The notes under the pieces were generated by a model. It did not search any database. It worked only from the letters and a program-made list of their open reading frames with translations, and was not told where the DNA came from. A DNA stretch of 43,918 nucleotides, taken from Entomortierella parvispora (taxonomy: Eukaryota > Mortierellomycota > Mortierellomycetes > Mortierellales > Mortierellaceae). Shown here one piece after another: positions 21,680-31,008 of the stretch (position 1 is the first letter of the stretch; each line of letters opens with the position of its first letter). The position numbers and the translations under genes were made by a program. The stretch lies in NCBI GenBank assembly GCA_963573315.1, contig CAUYJH010000062.1, positions 1 through 43,918 on the forward strand, written 5' to 3'.

Positions 21680-23795
21680 TTAAAGAGACGTGCCTTCACG
21701 CGACTCTAGTTCCTTCTTCTTCTCCTTCTCGGCCTTGCTTTCGAGAGCCAAGGCCAGATCATCATCGTGGGCGTACCAGCAGATGGTGACGAGACCCAAG
21801 AGAGCAGCAATGATGGTGAAGACCAAAGCGATGATACCCTTGGCAGTGAATGTTCCTGGCAAGATGGAAGGTCCAAAGAAGGCGCCGGTCAAGTTCAAGC
21901 CTTGGTTTCCGGCAGCATTGCCCTGGTATGGGATTCCGAGGGCCGTGCATTGCTCGTAATGGGCTGGATCAACGGTCAGGACCGAGTTCATGACTTCGGG
22001 GGCTTCAATCAAGGTGAAGGCGAGACCAGCCTCGAGATGCCATTCGATGTGGCAATGGAACAGCCAAACACCGGGGTTGTTGGCCTGGAAGCGAATGGCA
22101 GCACTGGTGCCCGCAGGGACCAACATGGTATCACGACGCATGGGGGTGGTGTAATTGTAGTAAGGGTAAGGAGAGGAACCGTCATACTGGGTCTCCATCC
22201 GACCAACAATCTGGAAGACATGTCCATGCATATGGAAAGGATGGTTTCCGGTATCGGCATTGTTGATGACAATCTCGATCCAATCGTTATGACTGAGGAC
22301 CAGGGCGTGAGCATTGGGACCATAGACTTCGGCGTTCGTGGAGAGATTTCCCATACTGAGGGCAGTGTACAAAGAGGGGACCTTGGGCATGACATAGGTG
22401 ATATCGTTCCAGATAGCCTTGTTGGTGTAATCGGTCATCATAGCGAACTGGGCAGTCATCAAGAAGTTTGTGTTGGGCGAGGTCGTTGCCAAGGGCAGGA
22501 CGGGCACCAAGAGACCGTCCTCAAAGTCAGGCCAATCGGAGTACTCAGTAGGAGCAAGGGGCGCGTCGGGAGCGTAGACAATGGTACCAGTGACGTTCAA
22601 GACGAGACCAGGGGGGACAACGTCGTACATCATGGGGTCCATATCACCATGGATCAGATAGTTGTTGGAGGTGTCGTTTCTGGCAGTGACCAGGACCGAG
22701 TAACGTTGAGCGGCGGCGATAGGGAAGGTCGTGACGGAGTATCTTTCCACATCAATGCCATCGACCTCGATGATATCGAATTCGTGACCGTCGATATGGA
22801 AATGGAACATGGACAGGGCCGACATGTTGATGATGCGAAGACGGTAGGTCTTGCCAGGCACGAACGCAAACGTGGTGTTGGACATTTGGTTGATCAAGCC
22901 CGATTGAGGGATTGGCTCAGCTCCACTGGGGTTGAAGATGGACAGGTAGAAGGCCAGCAGAGTAGCGTGCTGTTCATGGTACCAGTCTGTGGCGCAAAGG
23001 CAGAATCAAACGAGAGAGAGAGAGAGAGCGCGCGAGAGCGAGAAAAGAAGAAAAAAGTGGTGTGGTTAGGTTGTGTCCTGTACGACCAAGAGAGGGTGAA
23101 AATTCAAAATTCTCAGGAGAGTAAAGAGAGAAAACCAAAAAAATAACTCACCAGCAAAGGCAATGGTGTACTCCTCGTCGTATTGGTAGGTCTCGTTGAT
23201 GTTGTGGACGATCAAAGGTGCACGAAGTCCATCCACATAGTGGCCCAAGTTGTGGCCGTGGATCCAGTAGGTACCGGTCTGGTCCGTGACGGGGATCGTG
23301 TAGGTGAAGTTAGAGCCTGGAGGGATCGGGCACTGGGTCACCATCGAAGGGCCATCCATCTGGTTGTTGCCAACTTGGAAGAGACCGTGGGCGTGCAAGC
23401 TGGTTGGCTCATCAAGCTGGTTGAAGGCGTTGATGATCAGCGTGTCGTTGACAGTGACATTGATTGGGGGTGGTCTAGTGCATCGAAAGGATAAAAAAAA
23501 AGGTTAGAACGAGCCATTGACGAGTCAGAGAGTAAAAGAGAGAGAGTAAGAGCAATTGACGCCCGAGGGAAGAGAAAAAAAATTTCGATCGTCAACACAT
23601 CTCCCTTGGGATGAAAATCATTCAGAGAAGGACTTACGGAAAGACACCATTGATACCAATGACGCGGCGCTCAAAGAGACCGTCAGGGTTGGCATTCACG
23701 TAGGTGATGTTCCAGTTGTATGTTACAACCGCGGCCTGGGCAGCAGCCGAGAACAAGGTCAAAGCCGCGGCAAAGGCCTTGAAAGAGGGGAGCAT
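21680..23795 (-). CDS. Fet3-type multicopper oxidase (ferroxidase/laccase), membrane-anchored
   Basis: A secreted copper enzyme that oxidises Fe(II) at the cell surface, normally feeding Fe(III) to the permease Ftr1. Exons are 23795-23638, 23474-23152 and 22986-21680, giving 595 residues. There is a signal peptide ([21 protein letters not shown]), three cupredoxin domains with copper motifs [30 protein letters not shown] and [14 protein letters not shown], and many N-glycosylation sites. One membrane helix near the end ([20 protein letters not shown]) precedes a charged cytosolic tail. Two acids used for Fe(II) oxidation in yeast Fet3 (Glu185 and Asp409, from memory) appear kept: Glu at about 184 in NPSGAEPIP, and the Asp four residues before the type-1 His in DTGNHPFH. 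With the membrane anchor this favours ferroxidase over secreted laccase. No Ftr1 gene is in the window. Possible iron-GATA sites lie upstream. Confidence 0.92.
23012..23028. repeat. GA dinucleotide run inside ferroxidase intron 2
   Basis: A perfect alternating GA stretch followed by GCGCGCGAGAGCGAG lies in the intron 22987-23151. It does not affect the coding frame. Confidence 0.7.
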
Positions 23796-25627
23796 GATGA
23801 ATGAATATTACAAGAAGAAAACAAAAGAGAAACAAACGACAATGAGGAGGAATGCAAAAGAGGAGGAGGAGGAGGAGGAATGGAGAGGAGAATGAGCTTC
23901 TAACAGAGTGAGAGGAGGACCGTCTACCGTTGGGGAGGTAGAAGGAAGAAAGGGGGGAGGAAGAAGGAGGAGTGGGAGCTGAAAGAAAAAAAGAAAGAGA
24001 GGAAAAGATGGTGTTTGGGGCCTCTTTTTTGTACTCCAAGGGGAGGGCGGGCGGATGGACAAAAAGGCTACACGGAACGAGCCAAACGATATCAGATGGA
24101 CCGCACTGGACCCTCAAAAGGACGAGAACGAGGGACGGAGCGTTTGTTTGGGTCTCCTCCATCTGATAAGTGCGGTCGTGCCAATGGATTCGATTCTCTC
24201 TCACGGGCGGTGTGTGTGTCTACTTTCTTCCGCCTGTCCAGAACTTCGACCCGAGTCAGCCCTGGGCAACAAAGGAAAAACATAACAAAAAAAATCTGAT
24301 AACACAACCGGGTGGGTCGATGGAGATGGAGAGATAGAGTCAAGGCCCCGCTGCCTGACTGACTGACTTTCTGTCTGAGTGAGTGAACGAACGAGCGAAC
24401 TAGCGAGTGAGGGGCAGGCAGACAAAGAGAAAAAAAAAGAAAAAAAAAAAAAAGTGTCGTCGTCTTGATTAAGGTGCAGCAAGTCAGAGAAGAGGAGCGG
24501 CAATCAGATCCTCGCTCTTCTTCTTTCTGCTGCAAGAGGTGCATGCACAGGTTTTTCCATTTCGCGAATGGGCCAGCCCAAACTCCGCCGGTGACCAGGC
24601 CCAAAGAGGCAACAGCGCCGCACAAGACCCCTGGACTGCCGCTCGATCTCAATCTTTTTTCTTTGCCTCGCCCTTCGCCCCCCGTTTTTGCCTCAACCCA
24701 GTCCCCACTCAGTCTCCGACCAGCCAGTTACATCTACTGCAACCCGTTGACAAGTAGTGGCGGGTAAACCCGACAAGGCGGGTGAGGGTAACTGTGTCTG
24801 TGTCGGTCCCACTGTGTACAACTGTAGAGATTGCTCGTTGTCTTCATACATAGACTCCACTGTCTCTGTCAGCCAGAGCAATCTACGCCATGTGAGATAT
24901 CTTGATGAACCTACCAAAAGATCCTGACTCTGAGCCACAATCAGATAGGGGTGCAGCCCGGGTTGTCACTCACAGCAGGAGCAGGGGCGTTGCAAACATG
25001 TTGTTGCAGCAATCCATCAATTGACAGTCGTTGGAGGCATCATCTCCAATACTGGAATCCGGGGTAAGGGGGTAAGCGGAGGAGGATTCATCTCGCAGTC
25101 GAAGCACTGTGGGAGGATGAGATGAGGGCCGATGGACCCAAGAAAAAGAGGGACAGGCCCACAAAAAGAAAACAACCCCGGCTAAAAAACATGAAAAAAA
25201 TTTGAAAGAGCTTTGATGAGTGGGGGCCCACTTGCGAATTGGTGGCGCATGTCCACGGACACACTCACGCGCGCGTCCTTGTTCGCCTCCTTTTGCGCCA
25301 GTTTCCCCCCTCTCTTCACCCTCTTTACCGGCCTTCATACATCTGCACATTCCCATCCCTTGTGCTCGGCAAAAAAACAACCCGCGCAATGTTGCATCTC
25401 TCTCATGCCGCACAGACGACAGCTGCAAAGTCCTCGTCGCCAGACTTTTATTAATTTTCCCACGAGGCACACCCCTTACTTTCTTTTGGCTCATCCTAAC
25501 CGTTGATTGTCTATGAGGGTGGTCTGACGAAATGCATTCTCCCTCCATATCATGTACACGCTTGAAAAGAACAAGAGAGAGCCACACTTCTTCCCCTCTC
25601 GCCGTGCCGTCAGCTTCCAGGCCGTCA
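23796..25627. other. Long upstream region of the ferroxidase gene
   Basis: These 1.8 kb between two minus-strand genes are mostly low-complexity: GGA/GAG repeats near 23860-23880, A-rich tracts near 24430-24455, and GACT/GAAC short repeats near 24355-24400. One stretch, 25106-24974 on the minus strand, is open and flanked by a good acceptor (CCTCCCACAG) and donor (GTGAGT). It could be an exon of the small gene at 25628-26050, but I could not join it convincingly. Confidence 0.4.
24089..24302. promoter_or_regulatory. Cluster of iron-GATA-like sites upstream of the ferroxidase
   Basis: Two exact copies of ATCTGATAA lie at 24161-24169 and 24294-24302. A one-mismatch copy (ATCTGATAT) lies on the other strand at 24097-24089. 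They are about 300-510 bases before the ferroxidase ATG (23795). ATCWGATAA is the known site of the fungal iron-sensing GATA repressors Urbs1, SreA, Sre1 and Fep1, which shut ferroxidase genes when iron is plentiful. The match and gene fit are seen; binding is inferred. Confidence 0.55.
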
Positions 25628-26050
25628 CTAAGAGACAATTGTCCCCTCGCACACGGCATTGTCGACACTGCCAGCGAACAAGGCTGCCAATTGACGAGCC
25701 ACAATGGTGCCAAGATTTGCCTGCAATGATGGGAACTCTGGCGACGACGACGACATTGTTGTCCTAGACTGGGATGACAAAGGAACCAGAGTGGACCGAC
25801 CAAGTCCAAGGGACGTGGGTTGATCTTTGGTTTCTTCCGGCTTTGTTTCCCAGTCTGCCAGATGACGACGGACGAGTGGACATTGAGTCATAGCCAGGAG
25901 CGGGTTGGGGTTTTGAACAATTGGGGTGCACACCGGGGGAGCGTCAGGACGGCTGTGGGGCAGTGGTCCATCCACTGAAGGGCTGGAGTCTGTCCTCCAA
26001 AGAGTCAGGGCAAGGAGGACTATGAAAAGGGCGAAGCAGCAGTTTTTCAT
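25628..26050 (-). CDS. Hypothetical small secreted protein
   Basis: A 140-residue open frame starts with a signal-peptide-like segment (MKNCCFALFIVLLALTLWRT) followed by a Pro/Ser-rich, mostly disordered sequence with a few cysteines (DAPPVCTPIVQNP, LAMTQCPLVRRHLADW). I recognise no family. A gene here is supported by a TATA box on the same strand (TATATAA, 26127-26121) about 70 bases before the ATG. The stop at 25628 may not be the true end: an exon-like stretch with good splice borders lies at 25106-24974, so the frame could be spliced earlier. The in-frame ATG at 26188 lies upstream of the TATA box, so I chose 26050. It could also be a chance frame. Confidence 0.4.
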   Translation of the reverse strand: MKNCCFALFIVLLALTLWRTDSSPSVDGPLPHSRPDAPPVCTPIVQNPNPLLAMTQCPLVRRHLADWETKPEETKDQPTSLGLGRSTLVPLSSQSRTTMSSSSPEFPSLQANLGTIVARQLAALFAGSVDNAVCEGTIVS

Positions 26051-26120
26051 TCGTGGTCTCCTATCTTCTGTTTTGCTAAAGTTGCGTGCCGTCGGGGGGG
26101 GGGGGTGTTGCAGCTGTCCG

Positions 26121-26127
26121 TTATATA
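26121..26127 (-). promoter_or_regulatory. TATA box
   Basis: TATATAA on the minus strand lies about 71 bases upstream of the ATG at 26050. A G12 run (26094-26105) sits between the two. Clear TATA boxes are rare elsewhere in this window. Confidence 0.45.
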
Positions 26128-26309
26128 CGACCCAGGTGGAGTGATAGAGTAGTACACTGGCGATCATGGACAACGATTTCATTAACAATGATCACCCTGT
26201 ATGGATTGCTGCCCTGATGCCAACGTGTAGGGCGTCGTTTTATCAGTTCATGTTTCTGTCACGTCCACTCGACACGTTTATTGAGCAGGTCAATGGATTC
26301 ACTTCCTAT

Positions 26310-28307
26310 TTAGCTGTCTGTTGGCGCGGAAGAACTTGGCGAGTTCCCCCATCGCTTCAAAAATCGTTCTGTTAAAAACGCTTTTCCTTGTCCAGCGTAT
26401 TCGACTTCAATTGCTTGAGACTGGGGGTTCCATCGGATAGTGTAAGTTACAGTCGGATCATCCTTCACTATTTGCTTGCGTAAAAAGTTGAGCACACCGT
26501 CCAAAAAGTTGATACACACAGTCGTATCCTAGTCGCGAAAGTGGGGAACGAGAAAAAGTGTTACCAGCGGATGGTCAAATCATGGAGAGGAAACAGAAAG
26601 AGGCCGCGTCGTTGCTTACCCACGCGCCAGCATTATGGCGAACAAGACGAGGAATCTCATTGGTCTTGAAGGTCTCTACAGTGACAACGTTGCCATTGTC
26701 GTCTCGGAATCCAACAATAATGGTGGGAATCCCCGGCAAGAACGATTGTGCCCAGAATTTCAATAATTTGAATCTATCGAGTCATTCGGCACAAGTCAGA
26801 GGTAAGAGGTCTGGGAGAGAATATGATCTCCAAAGTTTAATGTTGTCGCATCCTCCACAACATATCACTCACCTTTCAAAACTGGATTTGTCTTTTGCGC
26901 TCGAAATGGCACGAGAGGTCTTGAGTTCAATATAGTCGGATAGTGGATTATGAGAGGGGCGCTTCGGTTCTGAAATGCAATCTACTTCAGCTCCCATGAT
27001 GACACTATTTTGGCCAATCCTGGTCCTGGCCACTGTACAGTATTGAAGGTTGGTATTGACGATCCCGTCCAACCTTCCCACCAATTCGGGATCCTGCAAG
27101 TCAATCTGTTCTACAAACTCGTCCTCGCCATCTCCCAGATCCTGGCTCTTCTCTTTGCCACTTGAATTCGGGCCTATGTCGGCGGTGGCCTGGCCTAGCT
27201 TCGAACTGTTTGCTGTCATGTTGCCTTCCTGGTGTTGAGGGACGGCCCTTTTGTTTGTCTTGATTCGTCTGAGTTCTGATACTGGTTTGGAAATATTGCA
27301 GATCGTCTCAAAACGATAACCCCAGTAGGACATGAGTTTGTGTCGCGCATTCGACCCTGCAGCATTTCTTAGCTTCTCTTCCGTGATATCCTCCTCTATA
27401 TATCTATTTCCGCAAGAATTAAGCATATACGACACCCCAATGGTTATTTTTCTCCATGCTTTTCTTGACATTTCAATGAGCATGTAGTCTTACATGGTTC
27501 CATTGAAGAGCGTAGCATTCATCTCCCAGGCTTCATTATTGTCATAGGGAGTGCACATGATCTTGGTTAACATTCCGCGGTAACAGGTAAAGTCAGCCTG
27601 GGTAATGCTTGGTTGCTGAGAGGTTGATGTGTGCTCCTTCTGCTTCTGGTGCTGTTCTTGGTCTTTGATGCACATCAACGCGTCCAATAGCGCGTCGATA
27701 TGTTCGTCCACAAAATTTCGAGTAACGTATTTGTCGTAGTTGACGGACAGATTGTTGGGCGTGCGCAAGTCCGGTGGAAAGTAGTATTTCTAATAAATAT
27801 ACAATATTAGTAACGATACACCCGACGGGACTTGTATTCCCAGGGTAAGAGGGGCGCAAACACGATCAATACCAACTGTGAATCATCCATGATGAAATTT
27901 CGCTGTTCATCGTAAGAAAAGCTCCCAATCTCGGTCGGCTGGCGGAAAGGGGCACATTTGACCTTGAACCGCTCCAATGGGTGGAGAGGGAACTGGTGTG
28001 GCTCATACGTTGTCCGTTGACCGTGTCGAGGGCGATTTGAGTGTTCGGGACGGCTAGGTCGATAGGACCCTTGTGCCCCACTAGGATGGGAGAATGGTGG
28101 ATGCGAGGGAAATCCAGCGGGCCTGGGTGGTGGAGGCTGGCCTGGTCGCCCCAGTCGGATAGGAGGCGGGTTGGGTGCCTGTCCTTGAGGATATCGGTGT
28201 GTTGAGATGTAAGGGTCGCTCGGCGGTCTCCCCGGCCGCGTCCTATCCTGTGTGTCCTGGCCACTCTTACTGAGCGGGGGTTGATGAGGGCGATACGGAT
28301 GTGCCAT
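26310..28307 (-). CDS. RAI1: Rai1/DXO-family decapping nuclease
   Basis: Rai1/DXO enzymes remove faulty 5' caps or NAD caps from RNA in the nucleus; yeast Rai1 also supports the exonuclease Rat1. Exons are 28307-27873, 27789-27494, 27403-26873, 26773-26620 and 26528-26310, giving 544 residues, longer than the roughly 390 of typical members. The first 100 residues are a Pro/Arg/His-rich extension absent from yeast Rai1. The catalytic core is recognisable: SYWGYRFE (about 270-276), GAEVDC (381-386, metal-binding Glu and Asp), DYIELKT (Glu403/Lys405) and KFWAQSFLPGIPTIIVGFRD. A low-complexity insert of about 55 residues (285-340) separates the first two motifs. It ends QGKAFLTERFLKRWGN before a short Ser-rich tail. 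It is divergent from TPA1, 194 bases apart. Confidence 0.9.
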
Positions 28308-28501
28308 TTGGATTGATGTGTGGATGGAGTGCAAGCAAGGCAAAGTAAATGCTTGCATGCTCCCGCCCCTTGAAAAGTTGGAAGGTGCGTTCACCGCCAC
28401 CACTTTTGCCCAGCAGTCACATTCCTTTTTTTTCGTTCCTGTCAACATGCAAGCATGCATGCATGCCCACCTCCCTTCCTTCCCTCATTTACAGGCGCAC
28501 A
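28308..28501. promoter_or_regulatory. Divergent RAI1/TPA1 promoter with 11-base inverted repeat
   Basis: ATGCTTGCATG at 28349-28359 is the exact reverse complement of CATGCAAGCAT at 28446-28456. The right copy runs on into tandem GCATGC palindromes (28453-28467). The two arms face the two start codons almost symmetrically, about 45 bases from each. They may bind one factor for both genes. Confidence 0.5.
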
Positions 28502-30153
28502 ATGGCGAAACACGAGCTGGTCCAGCACTCGAGCGTGCCTCTGAAGCGCTCCAAGCTCAGTCTCCAGGACCCGGTCTCTGTCGACCTGCCCCTCTTCAAT
28601 ACCCGCTATAGCCAACCCGATTTTGCGAATCCTTTTAGAAGCGCCTTCCGTGACCGCCAGGCTTTTGTGGATGCAGAGAGTCAGGCCAAGATCATCAATA
28701 GCCCTTACCCTGCCGTTAGCCTACCCAACTTTCTGCAATCCAAAGAGTTCCTGAAGACACTGCGCGAAGAATTGCTCCTGGAGGACTACTACCACAAGTC
28801 CAACGACCTGTACGAGTTTTATCAGTCGGAGGACCTACGCTTGTCCCGGAAGCCCCATATTGTTGCCCTCAAGAACGCCATTTATTCGCACAAGTTCTTT
28901 GCCATGATGTCGTCTTTGACAGGAATCGACCTTGACCCCTCCGTGATTGATCTCAACGGAAACCAATACCACGAAGGTTGCTACCTTCTCTGCCATGATG
29001 ATGACATTAAGAACGAGAAGGAGGGGCGTCGAATTGCATTCATTCTCTATCTGGTGGACGAAGATTGGACAGCTGCGGATGGTGGAGCTCTGGATCTTTT
29101 CAGATGGTGAGTTGTTTTTGCACATTGGCCTTACTCTGCTTGCCATATCGTGATATTTCAAACTTTTTCTTACTCGTATCTGATTTCTATCCTGGTTGAA
29201 ACAGCAACGAATCTGGATACCCTGTTGAAGTGGCACAGTCACTGGTACCGGTCAGGAACACATTGGCGTTCTTTGAGTTATCATCCGTCTCTTATCATCA
29301 AGTAGCCGAGGTTTTGACAAGGGACAAGAGCAGGATCTCCATCTCTGGTTGGTTTCATGGGCCACTGAAGACAAAGCTCGTTTCCAAGACCATGCCCTAT
29401 GAACCCATTGTACAAAAGCCGGATGTTTCTCTGGAGGACATGCTGAACCCTGATTATCTTGGCAAAGGAGCGATGGACAACATTTGCAACGTGTTCTTGG
29501 ATCAGAGCTCAATTGAGCTTCAAAAATTTCTTAAGCCGACCGTCTTTGATGCTCTCGTGAAAGAGCTGGAGGCTTTTGGTCAGAACGAAGGGAAAGAAGC
29601 AGAATCGACTCTGTGGGATGAAAAGATGGGACCCAGCCATGTTCGTAGTTACAGCCGCGTTTCGAGCCAGAATCAAGACAGGATCCCGACAGTCTTGAAG
29701 CAGGTGCAGACACTTTTTGGCTCGGCCTTGTTTGAATCCTACTTGAAAAAAATCACCAACCTCAGCTTTCTTGCTGTCAACACGGAGCTCAGGATGTTCA
29801 AAAAGGGAGACTATACACTTTTGCATGACCACGCCTTGGAGAAGGACGGTTTGGACGTCACGTTCAGCTTTCCGTCCTTGGGCGCAGGACAGTCCGAGTG
29901 GAGTGAGGATTGGGGTGCTGGCGCGACTCACTATGTGGCTGAGAAATCAAACCTTTTGACTCTCTATCCACGAGCCAACACATTGACGATTGTTCTCCGA
30001 GATGAAGGAACGCTTCGATTTATCCGCTATTTGAATTCTCGTGTGGGTGAGGCAAGGCGGCGGGAACTGAGTATGCTCTTCTCTGTTAATGATGACGAGG
30101 AAGATGACGATGATGGAGAAGAGGAAGAACAGCAACAAGAAGAAAAGAAATAA
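28502..30153 (+). CDS. TPA1: Tpa1/Ofd1/OGFOD1 prolyl 3-hydroxylase of ribosomal protein uS12
   Basis: An Fe(II)/2-oxoglutarate dioxygenase that hydroxylates a proline of uS12 (Rps23) and affects translation termination and oxygen-linked transcription. Exons are 28502-29106 and 29205-30153, giving 517 residues (yeast Tpa1 644, human 542). The N-terminal catalytic double-stranded beta-helix has YLLCHDDDI (His165-x-Asp167 iron ligands), RRIAFILYLVDEDW, GGALDLF, SVSYHQVAEV (distal His about 233) and RISISGWFHG with the 2-oxoglutarate-binding Arg about 245. A second, non-catalytic helix follows (about 270-490: GDYTLLHDHALEKDGLDV). The tail is highly acidic (DDEEDDDDGEEEEQQQEEKK). Its stop is only 26 bases from that of the next, convergent gene. 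Confidence 0.93.
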
Positions 30154-30179
30154 AGAAACAAGTAGAGTAGAGCTTTATT

Positions 30180-30729
30180 CTAGAGATCCGATGCGCTGAT
30201 CCCATTCTCCAGCACGCAAGGTCCCCCCGCCAAGATTTTGAGACCGTTTTTTTCGGCATAGCTGAGGGCCTCAGAAGACTCTGCACCGGGTTGCAACCAT
30301 ACTCGGGTGATGCCGTTCTTGTGGGCTTCCTCTAGGACAGATTTGGTGACGGTCGGAGGGGTGATGACCGAGACGTGGTAGTCGGCAGGACGACCAGGGA
30401 GCTCTGACAGGCTGGCGACGCAGGCTTGTCCCTCAATGACCTTTTCCCTTGGGTTTACAGGGACGGCCTTGTAGCCATTGTCGATGTACCTATTATTGTT
30501 TATCGTTGAAAGGATGATGAAGCAGAAGGTAGAATGTCAGTGTCAGTGTCAGTTAAGGGACAGGGAGGGCGGAGGTCACTTGGTGAAAGGAGGCGACGCT
30601 GACTTGCCACTGAAGGATCCTGTTGCCAAACTTTGCGCGGTTGGAGCTGGCGCCGACGACGGCAAACTTTTGCTCCGCCGAGGAAAAGAACTCGCGGATG
30701 AGGATCCCGACGGAGGGCGAAGACGGCAT
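30180..30729 (-). CDS. CoA-binding domain protein (YccU-like)
   Basis: A small Rossmann-fold protein of the CoA_binding family, which resembles the N-terminal domain of succinyl-CoA synthetase alpha. Exons are 30729-30608 and 30489-30180, giving 143 residues, as in bacterial YccU (about 137). Visible marks are KFAVVGASSNRAKFGNRILQ (dinucleotide-binding glycine loop), WYIDNGYKAVPVNPRE, VSVITPPTVTKSVLEEAHKN and GITRVWLQPGAES. The intron (30490-30607) is GC-AG: the donor CAGTG|GCAAGT gives ILQWYIDNGY, while the nearest GT would shift frame to an early stop. Cellular role in fungi is unclear; family members bind CoA. The start at 30729 fits family length; the frame is open further upstream. It is divergent from SmgGDS, 279 bases apart. 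Confidence 0.9.
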
Positions 30730-30885
30730 GACTGGTCTGGGGAGAGTGGAGGGGTGTTTGGAGGAGAAGTGGGTGTCGTGGCGGAAGGAGAGCGGCGGAA
30801 GTGACGAGGACGGAAGTGAAGAAGGGAAGGAGTGAAAGAAACGCGTCCACGTCCGATGCGAAGGAGAAAAAGAACACCTTTGCTC

Positions 30886-30945
30886 ATTCATTCATTCATT
30901 CGTTCATTCATTCCTGCATTTGTTTCTTCATTCATTCATCCTTCT
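30886..30945. repeat. Imperfect CATT tetranucleotide repeat
   Basis: Runs of CATT/GTTC units lie in the shared promoter of the CoA-binding and SmgGDS genes, broken by CCTGCATTTG. It is a simple-sequence repeat with no sign of coding. Confidence 0.7.
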
Positions 30946-31008
30946 TCCCTCTTTCGTTGTTCAGCCCCACTCCCATCACCGCCCGCATCCACCTCCCTCC
31001 CTCTTCAC

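Noticed and set aside
21767-23146. 459-codon plus-strand open frame opposite the ferroxidase
   Set aside because: It is a mirror of the copper-oxidase exons on the other strand, crosses their intron, and reads as low-information Gly/Val/Asp sequence without motifs.
24970-25809. 279-codon minus-strand open frame
   Set aside because: It runs in a different frame through the small secreted-protein candidate and promoter-like sequence; no signal peptide, motif or codon pattern supports it.
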